A stretch of DNA of 64,000 nucleotides from Paracoccaceae bacterium (GTDB taxonomy: Bacteria > Pseudomonadota > Alphaproteobacteria > Rhodobacterales > Rhodobacteraceae). The position numbers and the translations under genes are program-made. The stretch spans positions 62,001 to 126,000 of the forward strand of contig JAJFIC010000052.1 of the NCBI GenBank assembly GCA_021775315.1, read 5' to 3'. The notes under the pieces were generated by a model, which saw only the letters and a list, made by a program, of their open reading frames with translations, searched no databases and had not been told where the DNA came from. Positions 51,239 to 60,025 of the stretch are shown here, in pieces (position 1 is the stretch's first letter; each line of letters opens with the position of its first letter).

Positions 51239-52150
51239 ATGCCCTTGGAAATGAACCGCGAAGTTTTCATCACCTGTGCTGTCACAGGGTCTGGCGGAAC
51301 TCAAGACCGCAGCCCGAATGTGCCACGCAGCCCAAAAGAAATCGCCGACAGCGCAATCGCAGCCGCCAAGGCTGGCGCCGCAGTCGTGCATTGCCATGTG
51401 CGCGACCCTGAAACCGGCGTTCCATCCCGGCGGCTGGATTATTACCGCGAAGTGACAGACCGCATTCGCGACGCTGAAACCGATGTGGTTCTGAACCTAA
51501 CCGCAGGCATGGGCGGCGACATTATTTTCAACGGCGGTGAAAACCCTTTGCCGTTGTCACAAAACGGCACTGACATGGTCGGCCCGTCCGAGCGGGTTGA
51601 ACATGTGCGCCAATGCATGCCGGAAATCTGCACACTTGATTGCGGCACGATGAATTTCGCCGAAGCTGATTACGTGATGACCAACACGCCCGGCATGTTG
51701 ACCGCCATGGGCACAATGATGACCGAAATGGGTGTCATGCCCGAGATTGAGGCTTTTGACACCGGCCATCTTTGGTACGCCAAAGAGTTGGTAAAACAAG
51801 GCGCGCTGAAAGGCCCCGCACTTGTCCAGCTGTGCATGGGGGTGCCGTGGGGCGCGCCGGATGACCTGAATACCTTTATGGCGATGGTGAATAACGTGCC
51901 GGATGACTGGACGTTTTCGGCCTTTGGGCTGGGTCGCAATCAGATGCCTTATGTGGCAGCCTCGGTTCTGGCAGGCGGAAATGTGCGCGTCGGGCTTGAA
52001 GATAACCTGATGCTCGAAAAGGGTGTGTTTGCACGCAATGACCAATTGGTTGAACGCGCTGTGACCATCGTTGAAAATCTGGGCGCGCGGGTGATTGGCC
52101 CGGACGAAGTGCGTGCAAAACTCAGCCTGACCAAACGCGCGCCGGTTTGA
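51239..52150 (+). CDS. cdhC: beta-keto acid cleavage enzyme, dehydrocarnitine-specific (CdhC)
   Basis: A 303-residue BKACE (DUF849) TIM-barrel enzyme. Zinc-binding histidines are in VVHCHVRDPETG. It condenses 3-dehydrocarnitine with acetyl-CoA to give acetoacetate and betainyl-CoA. The substrate is assigned from neighbours: carnitine dehydrogenase fused to a betainyl-CoA thioesterase comes next. The start at ATG 51239 has a CGGAG site before it; the frame opens further upstream to 51167 inside the promoter. A hairpin follows the stop. Confidence 0.87.
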   Translation: MPLEMNREVFITCAVTGSGGTQDRSPNVPRSPKEIADSAIAAAKAGAAVVHCHVRDPETGVPSRRLDYYREVTDRIRDAETDVVLNLTAGMGGDIIFNGGENPLPLSQNGTDMVGPSERVEHVRQCMPEICTLDCGTMNFAEADYVMTNTPGMLTAMGTMMTEMGVMPEIEAFDTGHLWYAKELVKQGALKGPALVQLCMGVPWGAPDDLNTFMAMVNNVPDDWTFSAFGLGRNQMPYVAASVLAGGNVRVGLEDNLMLEKGVFARNDQLVERAVTIVENLGARVIGPDEVRAKLSLTKRAPV

Positions 52151-52157
52151 AAATAGT

Positions 52158-52178
52158 GGGCCGGTGAAATGCCGGCCC
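52158..52178 (+). terminator. intercistronic hairpin between cdhC and cdhA
   Basis: GGGCCGG-TGAAATG-CCGGCCC followed by TCTTTCCC. The stem is perfect, but genes on both sides belong to the same pathway, so partial termination or mRNA protection is more likely than a full stop. Confidence 0.6.
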
Positions 52179-52218
52179 TCTTTCCCCCGGGCGCAATACT
52201 GAACCAAGGATGAATGGA

Positions 52219-53673
52219 ATGACCAAACAAGCAGCGATTGTTGGCGGTGGTGTAATCGGTGGCGGCTGGGCTGCGCGGTTTCTGCTGAACGGATGGGACG
52301 TGAAAATCTCAGACCCCGATCCGCAAGCCGAGCGTAAGATCGCCGCTGTGTTGGACAATGCTCGCCGTTCGTTGCCCGGCCTGTCCGATGTGGCCCTGCC
52401 AAACGAAGGCCAACTGACGTTCTGTACCTCAATCGGTGAGGCCGCCAAGGGCGCCAGTTTGATCGTTGAGGCTGTGCCAGAGAGGTTGGACATCAAACAC
52501 GCGGTCTACGCCGAGATTGAGGCCGTGAACACCAGCGGCATCATCGCCTCGTCAACGTCCGGTATCATGCCGACCGATTTGCAGGCCAAGCTTGACCACC
52601 CCGGTCGCCTGATTGTGGCGCATCCGTTCAACCCGGTCTATTTGCTGCCATTGGTTGAACTGGTCGGCGGCAAACAGACCGACGCCAAACATATCGAATG
52701 GGCCAAACAGACCTACGCCGAACTTGGCATGCACCCTTTGCATTGCCGGGTCGAGATCGAGGGTTTCCTGTCGGATCGCCTGCAAGAAGCCCTGTGGCGC
52801 GAAGCCCTGTGGCTGCTGAAGGACGAGGTTGCCACTGCCGAAGAACTGGATGCCGCGATTGCCTTTGGCCCCGGATTGCGCTGGGCGCAGATGGGCACGA
52901 TGCAGACCTTTCATCTTGCCGGTGGCGAAGGTGGCATGCGCGCCATGCTGGCGATGTTCGGGCCGTGCCTGAAATGGCCATGGACCAAGCTGATGGATGT
53001 GCCCGAATTGACGGATGACTTTGTCGAAATGGTGGGCGAGCAATGTGACGTGCAATCGGGGGATCTAAAACCGCGTGATCTGGAAATCGTGCGTGATAAC
53101 AATCTGGTGGCCATGATGCGCGCGCTCAAGGCGCAAGGCTGGGGCGCGGGCAAGGTGTTGTCAGCCCATGATCAGCGGTTGCAGCCAGACGCCGCCAAGA
53201 TCGACTATGCGCAACCCGTGCGCACGCTTGATCGCGTCGTGCCCGTGGATTGGACCGACTATAACGGCCACATGAACGAGGCGCGCTATCTTGAGGCTTT
53301 CAGCAAAGCCACAGACCGTTTCATGGAACTGATGGGCTGTGATCAGGATTACATCGCCAGCGGTGGCAGCTATTTCACCGCCGAAACCCATATCCGCCAT
53401 TTGGACGAGGTTAACGCAGGCGCGCATATTCATATCGAAACCCTGTGCCTGTCCGGGGCTGGCAAGAAAATGCATGTTTTCAACAGCCTTTATCACAGCG
53501 ACGGGCGATTGCTGGCCACCGGCGAACAGATGCTGATCCATGTCAGTCTGGAAACCCGCCGCGCCTCTGCGCCGTCACCGGAAATCGCCGCGCGATTGGC
53601 CAAGGTTGAAATGCATCACGCCAAGCTGCCTCGCCCCGATGGGATCGGGCGCGGTATCGGTCAGGGGAAATAA
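52219..53673 (+). CDS. lcdH: carnitine 3-dehydrogenase fused to betainyl-CoA thioesterase
   Basis: A 484-residue two-domain enzyme. Residues 1-320 are a 3-hydroxyacyl-CoA-dehydrogenase-type NAD domain (AAIVGGGVIGGGWAARFLLN, IVAHPFNPVYLLPLVELVGG) that oxidises L-carnitine. The last 140 residues are a hot-dog thioesterase (DWTDYNGHMNEARYLEAFSK), a domain that would free glycine betaine from betainyl-CoA. In Pseudomonas these are separate proteins, CdhA and CdhB. Start placed at ATG 52219, 8 nt after AAGGA; ATG 52210 overlaps that site. Confidence 0.9.
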   Translation: MTKQAAIVGGGVIGGGWAARFLLNGWDVKISDPDPQAERKIAAVLDNARRSLPGLSDVALPNEGQLTFCTSIGEAAKGASLIVEAVPERLDIKHAVYAEIEAVNTSGIIASSTSGIMPTDLQAKLDHPGRLIVAHPFNPVYLLPLVELVGGKQTDAKHIEWAKQTYAELGMHPLHCRVEIEGFLSDRLQEALWREALWLLKDEVATAEELDAAIAFGPGLRWAQMGTMQTFHLAGGEGGMRAMLAMFGPCLKWPWTKLMDVPELTDDFVEMVGEQCDVQSGDLKPRDLEIVRDNNLVAMMRALKAQGWGAGKVLSAHDQRLQPDAAKIDYAQPVRTLDRVVPVDWTDYNGHMNEARYLEAFSKATDRFMELMGCDQDYIASGGSYFTAETHIRHLDEVNAGAHIHIETLCLSGAGKKMHVFNSLYHSDGRLLATGEQMLIHVSLETRRASAPSPEIAARLAKVEMHHAKLPRPDGIGRGIGQGK

Positions 53674-53675
53674 CC

Positions 53676-54434
53676 GTGCAGCGGGTATTGGTCACAGCGG
53701 GCGCATCCGGTATCGGGCGGGCAATGGCAGAAGGGTTTGCAGCCAAGGGCGCGCGTGTTTGGGTCGCTGATATGGACCCGGCCGCACTGGCCGGTATTCC
53801 CGATGATTGGCATGGCTCAAAGGTTGATGTGACCGACGAGGCCGCAGTTGCCGACCTGTTTGCCGAGATCGCCCAAGAATGGGGTGGGCTTGACGCCCTT
53901 TGCGCCAATGCCGGAATCGCAGGACCAACTGCGCTGATCGAAGACATCGCGCTTGATGATTGGCGCACCTGCGTTTCGGTCAATCTGGAAGGGGCGTTCT
54001 TAGCAGCCAAATACGCCGCCCCGATGATGAAGGCGCAAAAATCCGGTGTGATTTTGCTAACGTCATCAACTGCTGGATTGTACGGCTATCCGGCGCGCGC
54101 GCCTTATGCGGCGGCGAAATGGGCCATCATTGGTCTGGGCAAAACGCTGGCGATGGAACTCGGCTCGTTTGGCGTCCGCGCCAACGTCATTTGCCCCGGC
54201 TCGGTCGAAGGTCCGCGCATGGAAGGTGTGCTGGAACGCGAAGCCATCGCCAAGGGCATGACCCGCGATCAGGTCTATGATGGCTATGCTTCGGGAACCT
54301 CAATGGGAAAGTTTGTTGAAGCCAGAGACATTGCCGACATGGCGGTTTTTCTGGCATCACCAGCAGCGCGGCTTGTGTCGGGCCAAGTGATTTCAGTAGA
54401 CGGCCACACCGTCAATCCGGATCCGAAAGTATGA
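53676..54434 (+). CDS. short-chain dehydrogenase/reductase
   Basis: A 252-residue classical SDR starting at GTG 53676, only 2 bp after the carnitine dehydrogenase stop. NAD loop TAGASGIGRAMAEG, NAG motif LCANAGIAG, catalytic serine in LLTSSTAGLYG, and YPARAPYAAAKWA with Tyr and Lys. Co-transcribed with the carnitine genes. It may reduce acetoacetate to 3-hydroxybutyrate or handle a carnitine stereoisomer; neither is shown by sequence. Confidence 0.88.
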   Translation: MQRVLVTAGASGIGRAMAEGFAAKGARVWVADMDPAALAGIPDDWHGSKVDVTDEAAVADLFAEIAQEWGGLDALCANAGIAGPTALIEDIALDDWRTCVSVNLEGAFLAAKYAAPMMKAQKSGVILLTSSTAGLYGYPARAPYAAAKWAIIGLGKTLAMELGSFGVRANVICPGSVEGPRMEGVLEREAIAKGMTRDQVYDGYASGTSMGKFVEARDIADMAVFLASPAARLVSGQVISVDGHTVNPDPKV

Positions 54435-54439
54435 TTAAA

Positions 54440-54540
54440 GCGCAATCCGAAAAGTGGGAACTGGTTTTCGGGACGAATTGCGCGCCGAAACAAGCGGGTA
54501 GAGCCGCGCAATTGATTCAATATAAGTGGACGCGGCTCTA
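54440..54540. repeat. two-hairpin intergenic repeat, copy 1
   Basis: The first hairpin nests GCGCAAT...ATTGCGC around CCGAAAA...TTTTCGG; the second is TAGAGCCGCG...CGCGGCTCTA. It fills the space between the SDR (stop 54434) and the opposing regulator, and its last three bases supply that gene's TAG stop. Copy 2 is at 58297-58396. Confidence 0.85.
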
Positions 54541-55440
54541 AAGCCCGCTGATTTGCGGTCGGCCTGAAATTTCCGCCTTCAACGCGCGCAATTTATCGGG
54601 AATTTCGCGGGCATCAACCACCGCTGCGCGCACCAGCCCGTCAAATTGCGCAGTAAAGGTCTGCACCCGGTTGCTTTCGCGAAAAGCGATGTAGTGCTGG
54701 CCCAAATAAACGACCGCCAAAAGCGGGCCGAATACCGTCAACGGCGCGCTGTACACAACCCGCGCGTCGAACAGAAACAACCGCAGCGACGGAAAATATG
54801 TCTCGTATAGCGACAGGAAATGATCCAGCTGGGCGATACGAATTTCAATCGGCAAGCCGCGATAGTACCCTTCAGCACGGGCAAAGCTTTCCAGTTCGTG
54901 CAGCGGCACGGCGATCTCGTAATCAGAATTCTGGGTCTTGAACCAGCCGATATTATCGTCAACTGCGCCAATCGCCTGCGTGGTGGTCCGGGCCAGTTGC
55001 GGGCCGTATTCCCATGTCAGCATGTCTGCGGATTTCAGAATGTCGGGCAGCGTTGCGGGCACATGGCGGATTTTATACCCGGCAGCTTCGTGATGCCATT
55101 TATTCAACTGCTCGTCAGCCGAACTGCGCGCCGCATCGGTCACGGCCATATAGGCGTTCAGCACATCGCCTGGCCGCTCGGGCCGGTCTGTCAGGCCCAA
55201 CAACCAATCAGCACTGACCCCAAGCGCACGGGCGCATTCCGCCACGACTTGTGCGTTTGGAAGGCGGGCGTTTTTACCCGCCAAAAGCTGCGAAACGGTC
55301 GAGCGATCCACACCAACAGCGCGCGACAACGCGCTTTGGTTCATGCCGTTCATCATCGCCGCTTTGCCCAGCCGATCACGGAAAATGGTTGAACGATCCC
55401 GTTTGTCTACTTTAATCATATTTGATGAATATCCGAACAT
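54538..55440 (-). CDS. XRE-family transcriptional regulator with C-terminal effector domain
   Basis: A 300-residue regulator. The helix-turn-helix lies at about residues 30-75 (NQSALSRAVGVDRSTVSQLL, then ARALGVSADWLLGLTDRP). The C-terminal 200 residues are unfamiliar, with aromatic-rich segments such as ESFARAEGYYRGLPIEIR and LYETYFPSLRLFLFDARVV, perhaps a ligand domain. ATG 55440 or 55419 may start it. A perfect palindrome 19 bp upstream is its likely operator. Divergent from a small DUF2061 gene. Confidence 0.8.
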   Translation of the reverse strand: MFGYSSNMIKVDKRDRSTIFRDRLGKAAMMNGMNQSALSRAVGVDRSTVSQLLAGKNARLPNAQVVAECARALGVSADWLLGLTDRPERPGDVLNAYMAVTDAARSSADEQLNKWHHEAAGYKIRHVPATLPDILKSADMLTWEYGPQLARTTTQAIGAVDDNIGWFKTQNSDYEIAVPLHELESFARAEGYYRGLPIEIRIAQLDHFLSLYETYFPSLRLFLFDARVVYSAPLTVFGPLLAVVYLGQHYIAFRESNRVQTFTAQFDGLVRAAVVDAREIPDKLRALKAEISGRPQISGL

Positions 55441-55458
55441 ATGATGAAAAAACAGTGC

Positions 55459-55475
55459 GCGTATACACTATACGC
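55459..55475. promoter_or_regulatory. perfect palindrome, likely operator of the XRE regulator
   Basis: GCGTATA-CAC-TATACGC, a 7-bp inverted repeat with a three-base spacer. It lies 19 bp before the regulator start and 64 bp before the divergent DUF2061 gene, the right place for autoregulation and control of both. Confidence 0.6.
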
Positions 55476-55538
55476 ATCTTAGGGGTTCAATGATAGTGCA
55501 GTCGTAGTCGATCCAAACATCAGAGCAAGGAGCCTAAA

Positions 55539-55763
55539 GTGGAAAGCAATACCAGAAGTATCGTCAAGGCCATTTTATGGCAGGTGATGGGCCTAACTCT
55601 TATGGTCATTGTTGGGCTTCTGTACACCGGATCACTGAAGGCTGGTGGGGCCATGGCTGGCATCAATGCGCTGATCGGGCTGGCGACTTATCTGATTTAT
55701 GAACGGATTTGGGCGCGGGTATCTTGGGGGCGCGTTGTGCAAAATGTTGCAAAAATGCGGTGA
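55539..55763 (+). CDS. DUF2061 small membrane protein
   Basis: A 74-residue protein with two hydrophobic segments (QVMGLTLMVIVGLLYTG and GINALIGLATYLIYERIW), matching the DUF2061 layout. Preceded by AAGGAG. The function of the family is not known to me; some members sit near sulfate-assimilation genes. Divergent from the XRE regulator. Confidence 0.78.
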   Translation: MESNTRSIVKAILWQVMGLTLMVIVGLLYTGSLKAGGAMAGINALIGLATYLIYERIWARVSWGRVVQNVAKMR

Positions 55764-55870
55764 AGATATTCACCATTTGTGAAAAAACGGTGCGAATATT
55801 CGGCCTCCTCGGGGCTAAGCCGTTGTGATACTTCACGAATGTGTGAACACATACGAAACGGACCTTTGAA

Positions 55871-56773
55871 ATGGCGTTAAAACCACCTGTGCCCACAATC
55901 GAACCGATCACAATTGGTATGCTCGGTTTATGTTATAGTGGCTTGGTGATCTCGGCCGTTTGGCTGCCGGAAATATCGGTCGCTTTGGCATTCGTTGTTC
56001 TGACTTTTTTCATCGCCTTGCATTCATCATTGCAGCACGAGATTTTGCACGGCCATCCAACGCGGATCGCAATGCTGAACGAATTGCTGGTTTTCCCTGC
56101 CGTTGGCCTGCTTGTGCCTTACGGCCGGTTTCGCGACCTGCATCTGGCGCATCACCATGATGAGATCCTGACAGACCCCTATGACGACCCTGAGTCCAAT
56201 TTTCAGGACCCGGCGGTCTGGGCGCATATGCCTGTTTGGTTGCGGGCTTTGTACCGGGTCAACAACACGCTGTTGGGGCGGATCGTGCTGGGGCCGGGCC
56301 TGTCGATGGTGGCATTGGTGCGCGGCGACATCAATGCGTTCAAGAACAACGAGGCCGGCGTTCTGTCGGCTTGGTTGCTGCATGGTCTGGGGATCATTCC
56401 GGTGATCTGGGTGCTGATAAATTACAGCGCAATGCCATTCTGGGTGTATTTTCTGGCCGGATATTTTGGCTTTGGCCTTTTGAAAATCCGCACCTATCTT
56501 GAACATCGTGCATCTGAAAACCCCAAGGGCCGTACCGTTATCATCACTGATCGCGGTCTGTTGGCGCTGCTGTTCCTCAATAACAATTTCCACGCCGTGC
56601 ATCACAGCCATCCGGGCGCGCCGTGGTATCGGATGCGCACGCTTTACGACGCTGACCCGGAAAGATATTTGCAGGGCAATGACGGGTATTTCTACCCGAA
56701 TTACTGGCAGGTTTTCCGCAAATACTTTGTCCGCGCCAAAGACCCGGTTCCGCACCCTTTGTGGAAATCGTAG
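55871..56773 (+). CDS. fatty acid desaturase family protein
   Basis: A 300-residue membrane di-iron enzyme. The three histidine boxes are HEILHGHP, HLAHHHDE and HAVHHSHPG. Hydrophobic segments flank the first and third boxes. Family members desaturate or hydroxylate lipids or carotenoids; the sequence does not tell which. Convergent with msrB (9 bp between stops). Confidence 0.83.
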   Translation: MALKPPVPTIEPITIGMLGLCYSGLVISAVWLPEISVALAFVVLTFFIALHSSLQHEILHGHPTRIAMLNELLVFPAVGLLVPYGRFRDLHLAHHHDEILTDPYDDPESNFQDPAVWAHMPVWLRALYRVNNTLLGRIVLGPGLSMVALVRGDINAFKNNEAGVLSAWLLHGLGIIPVIWVLINYSAMPFWVYFLAGYFGFGLLKIRTYLEHRASENPKGRTVIITDRGLLALLFLNNNFHAVHHSHPGAPWYRMRTLYDADPERYLQGNDGYFYPNYWQVFRKYFVRAKDPVPHPLWKS

Positions 56774-56782
56774 GACTAAACG

Positions 56783-57283
56783 TCAGGCGGCCTTGAACGT
56801 CATTGCCAGCCCGTTCAGGCAATGCCGCTTGCCGGTTGGTTTGGGGCCATCGTTGAAAATATGCCCCAAATGGCCGCCGCATCGACGACAGTGAACCTCG
56901 GTTCTTTTGGTGAACAGGGTGTTGTCCTTTTTGGTGCCAATATTGCCGGGAATAGAGGCCCAGAAACTCGGCCAGCCAGTGCCGCTATCAAATTTGGTAT
57001 TGGATGGATAAACCGCCAGATCACAGCCACCGCAGTGGTAATTGCCCACACGATCCTCGCCCAGCAAGGGCGAGCTTTCGCCTTTCAGGCTGTTGGAAAA
57101 CGGCTTTTCGGTTGCTTCATCGCGCAATACCGCAAACTGGGCGGGGCTTAGCAAGGCCATCCACTCGGCCTTGGTCCGAGTGATTTCGAATGTTGCGGCC
57201 ATGGCGCGGTTGGTGGACATGCCAAAGGCGGCAAGTCCGGCTAATGCTGCGGTGCTGGTTAAAAAGTCACGGCGATTTTGCAT
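56783..57283 (-). CDS. msrB: peptide-methionine (R)-S-oxide reductase MsrB, exported form
   Basis: A 166-residue MsrB with a Tat-like N terminus (NRRDFLTSTAALAGLAA). Structural zinc cysteines are in YHCGGCDLAVYP and HCRRCGGHLGHIF, and the catalytic cysteine is in KRHCLNGLAM. Catalytic position is Cys rather than Sec in this selenium-using organism. Repairs oxidised methionine in periplasmic proteins. Confidence 0.9.
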   Translation of the reverse strand: MQNRRDFLTSTAALAGLAAFGMSTNRAMAATFEITRTKAEWMALLSPAQFAVLRDEATEKPFSNSLKGESSPLLGEDRVGNYHCGGCDLAVYPSNTKFDSGTGWPSFWASIPGNIGTKKDNTLFTKRTEVHCRRCGGHLGHIFNDGPKPTGKRHCLNGLAMTFKAA

Positions 57284-57387
57284 GTGTGGGCGTCCCTATC
57301 TTTTGCGTTGCCTCTATATAGAGAGGTTTTCTGAAACAGGGGGTCACAAATTCTCGACTAGCTGTGAGCGGCGTGGCAAGAGGGGGC

Positions 57388-58296
57388 ATGGAACTCTGGA
57401 TACCGATTGCCGTCGCCGCAGCCTTTATGCAAAACCTGCGCTTCATGCTGCAAAAGCACCTGAAGTCGACGGGGCTGACCACGGGCGGCGCGACGTTTTC
57501 ACGCTTTGTTTTTGCGGCCCCGTTGGCGGTCGCGCTGGCCGCAGTCCTGATTGCGACGGGGATGCGCGATCTGCCGGGCGTTAACGCGCGGTTCGCAGGG
57601 TTTGCGATGATTGGCGGGCTGGCCCAGATCATGGCGACGATGTTTGTCGTTGCCCTTTTTGCTGAACGGAATTTCACCGTCGGCATCACCCTAAAGAAGA
57701 CCGAAACCATGCAAACGGCGATCCTGTCGCTGATCATTCTGGGTGAAGCGGTATCGGCCTGGGGGGTAATTGCCATTGTTGTTGGGCTGATTGGTGTCGT
57801 GCTGCTGTCTGACCCGCCAAAAACCGATATTCCGCTTAGCTGGCGGGCGCGGTTGTTTAACAAGGCGTCGGGCTATGGGCTGGCGTCGGGTGCGCTGTTT
57901 GGTGTTTCAGCCACAGGCTATCGCGGCGCGTCGCTTGCGTTGGACGGTGGTGATTTCGTTATCCGCGCCGTGGTAACCCTCGCCTTTGTGACGGTGTTTC
58001 AATCGATGGTTATGGCGATCTGGCTGGCATGGCGCGAAGCCGGGCAGATCGGTGCCGTGATGCGATCCTGGAAGGTCACAGCACTGGTCGGTGTGACGGG
58101 CGTGCTGGGTTCGCTTGGCTGGTTCATGGCGTTTACCTTGCAAAACGCCGCCTATGTCAAAGCACTGGGCCAGATCGAGCTGGTTTTCACCTTTCTCGCG
58201 TCTTGGCTGGTGTTCAAAGAGGTCAGCACAGGCCGCGAGATTTCTGGGATTCTGCTGGTCGTTGCCTCGATTTTGCTGCTGATCCTCGTGCTATAA
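57388..58296 (+). CDS. DMT-superfamily (EamA) transporter
   Basis: A 302-residue membrane protein with about ten hydrophobic segments in two EamA halves. Start at ATG 57388 behind AGAGGGGG; GTG 57364 is the upstream alternative. Conserved features include FAERNFTVGITLKKTETMQ and the late ALGQIELVFTFLASWLVFKE. Exports or imports an unknown metabolite. Ends directly before repeat copy 2. Confidence 0.85.
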   Translation: MELWIPIAVAAAFMQNLRFMLQKHLKSTGLTTGGATFSRFVFAAPLAVALAAVLIATGMRDLPGVNARFAGFAMIGGLAQIMATMFVVALFAERNFTVGITLKKTETMQTAILSLIILGEAVSAWGVIAIVVGLIGVVLLSDPPKTDIPLSWRARLFNKASGYGLASGALFGVSATGYRGASLALDGGDFVIRAVVTLAFVTVFQSMVMAIWLAWREAGQIGAVMRSWKVTALVGVTGVLGSLGWFMAFTLQNAAYVKALGQIELVFTFLASWLVFKEVSTGREISGILLVVASILLLILVL

Positions 58297-58396
58297 GCGC
58301 AATCCGAAAAGTGGGAACCGGTTTTCGGAACAAATTGCGCGTAAAAACAAATAGATAGACCCGCCTAACGGACACAGATTAAAGGAACGCGGCTCT
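58297..58396. repeat. two-hairpin intergenic repeat, copy 2
   Basis: Same order as copy 1: GCGCAAT...ATTGCGC around CCGAAAA...TTTTCGG, then TAGACCCGC...GCGGCTCTA. It starts one base after the DMT transporter stop and its end forms the TAG stop of the opposing soeC. Probably acts as a bidirectional terminator. Confidence 0.85.
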
Positions 58397-59270
58397 ATCG
58401 CTTGTCGTAATAAAGCCCGACCACATGTTCTGCCTCGGCAAAGAACAACCAGCGCGAGACCAGCAATCCGATCAGATGCGAGGCGACCGCGACCAGTGCC
58501 AGTATGTGGTTGAATTGCAAAAACAGCAAAATGGCGACGGGCAACAAGCCCAGCGTGACGGTTGAAATCACACGCAGTTTCATCGCGTGTTTGCGCCCAA
58601 CCACATGAACCATTTCTTTCATCAGATAATTCGGGCTGGAATGCGGGCTTTCCAATTGCCGGACCTTGCCCAGATTTCCCAGACCGGTCGCGGTTTCGAT
58701 CGTGTGGCCAGCATTTGCAAATGCCTTGTCGCCCATTTGCCAAGTCGCCAGTTGCAGAACCGTCAGGACCAATAGCAATACCGCCGCAGGCATGACCTGC
58801 CCGGCCAGCAAAGCCCCGCCAGCAAGTGCGTAAGTCAGGAACAAAACTGGTGTCAGCGGCATGTTCCAGCGCGGCACGGTTTTCAACTGGTTGTAGATTT
58901 TTGAGGTGGTGAACACCGTCAGCAGTGCCAAAAGTCCGGCAATCCAGCCGACCACCTGTAAATTGGTGTCATAAAAGATCAGCCCGATGGCGTAGACCGC
59001 CATGACCAGCAAGGTCACAACTGCGGCGACACCTTCGCGCGACAACCACGATGTGCGCCATTGCGAAAAGGCGTTCATGGCGCGTGATGGTCGGCCCAGA
59101 TGCAAGGTGGATGCCAACAACCCGCCAACCGACAATGCGTAGGCGATGAAGAAAAAGGCGAAAGCGGTCCAGCCGGTGACGTCGGGAAAGCCAAAGCCAA
59201 GCCAGAACATCAGTCCAAACCCAAGACCGGACAATGAGGTGAACAATATTACGGACGGTGCGGGATGCAT
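58395..59270 (-). CDS. soeC: DmsC/NrfD-type membrane anchor, SoeC-like
   Basis: A 291-residue quinone-linked anchor with about eight hydrophobic segments (start ATG 59270; longer frame to 59300). Family segments: LLASTLHLGRPSRAMNAFSQ, WRTSWLSREG and PRWNMPLTPVLFLTYA. Its start overlaps the soeB stop by one base. It should pass electrons from the iron-sulfur subunit to ubiquinone. Confidence 0.8.
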   Translation of the reverse strand: MHPAPSVILFTSLSGLGFGLMFWLGFGFPDVTGWTAFAFFFIAYALSVGGLLASTLHLGRPSRAMNAFSQWRTSWLSREGVAAVVTLLVMAVYAIGLIFYDTNLQVVGWIAGLLALLTVFTTSKIYNQLKTVPRWNMPLTPVLFLTYALAGGALLAGQVMPAAVLLLVLTVLQLATWQMGDKAFANAGHTIETATGLGNLGKVRQLESPHSSPNYLMKEMVHVVGRKHAMKLRVISTVTLGLLPVAILLFLQFNHILALVAVASHLIGLLVSRWLFFAEAEHVVGLYYDKR

Positions 59271-60025
59271 CAGATTTTCTCCAGTGCTTTGTCGAGCCAA
59301 CCTAGAAAACCGCCGGCCTGTTCGGGGACAGGATCAAGATAAGGGGCCAGAATGTCAATTTTGCCAATCCCGGTAACGTCTGTTTTTGGGCGTGGCGGCA
59401 GATAGCGGTTGACCGGTTTGGTGCCTTGTTCGGGCATCAGTTCCATGCCGCCGCGTTCAGCCGTCAGTTTTGAAACATTGCTGTCGGGATCCGCGAAGTC
59501 ACCGAAATGCCGCGCACCCGCAGGGCAGGTGCGCACGCAAGCCGGGGTGCGGTCGATTTCCGGCAGGTTTTCATTGTAAATCCGGTCGACACATAAGGTG
59601 CATTTTTTCATTACACCTTCAGCCTTGTCGAGTTCCCGCGCGCCATACGGGCAGGCCCAGGCACACAGGCCACACCCGATGCAACTATCCTCGTTCACCA
59701 GCACAATGCCGTCCTCAACGCGCTTATAACTGGCGCCGGTCGGGCAAACGGTGACGCAAGGCGCGTCTTCGCAATGCAGGCAGGATTTGGGAAAATGGAT
59801 GGTTTGGGCGTTTTTACCGTCCTGTTTGGCCTCATAAGAATGGACCCGATTCAGAAATGTGCCCATCGGTTCGGCCCCGTAGGCGTCGATATCTGACAAT
59901 GGCGCGCCGTAATTGGATGTGTTCCATTCCTTGCAATTGATCACGCAGGCATGGCACCCGACGCAGGTGTCAAGATCGATCACAAGGCCGAGTTTCTTTT
60001 CGGTGGATTGAGGCAGGGCGGTCAT
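59270..60025 (-). CDS. soeB: 4Fe-4S ferredoxin-type subunit, SoeB-like
   Basis: A 251-residue electron-transfer subunit with four cysteine clusters: CVGCHACVINCKEWN, CLHCEDAPCVTVCPTGA, CIGCGLCAWACPYGA with KKCTLCVDRI, and ACVRTCPAG. No signal peptide. Overlaps the alpha/beta hydrolase gene by 4 bp. It links the molybdenum subunit to the membrane anchor. Confidence 0.85.
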   Translation of the reverse strand: MTALPQSTEKKLGLVIDLDTCVGCHACVINCKEWNTSNYGAPLSDIDAYGAEPMGTFLNRVHSYEAKQDGKNAQTIHFPKSCLHCEDAPCVTVCPTGASYKRVEDGIVLVNEDSCIGCGLCAWACPYGARELDKAEGVMKKCTLCVDRIYNENLPEIDRTPACVRTCPAGARHFGDFADPDSNVSKLTAERGGMELMPEQGTKPVNRYLPPRPKTDVTGIGKIDILAPYLDPVPEQAGGFLGWLDKALEKI

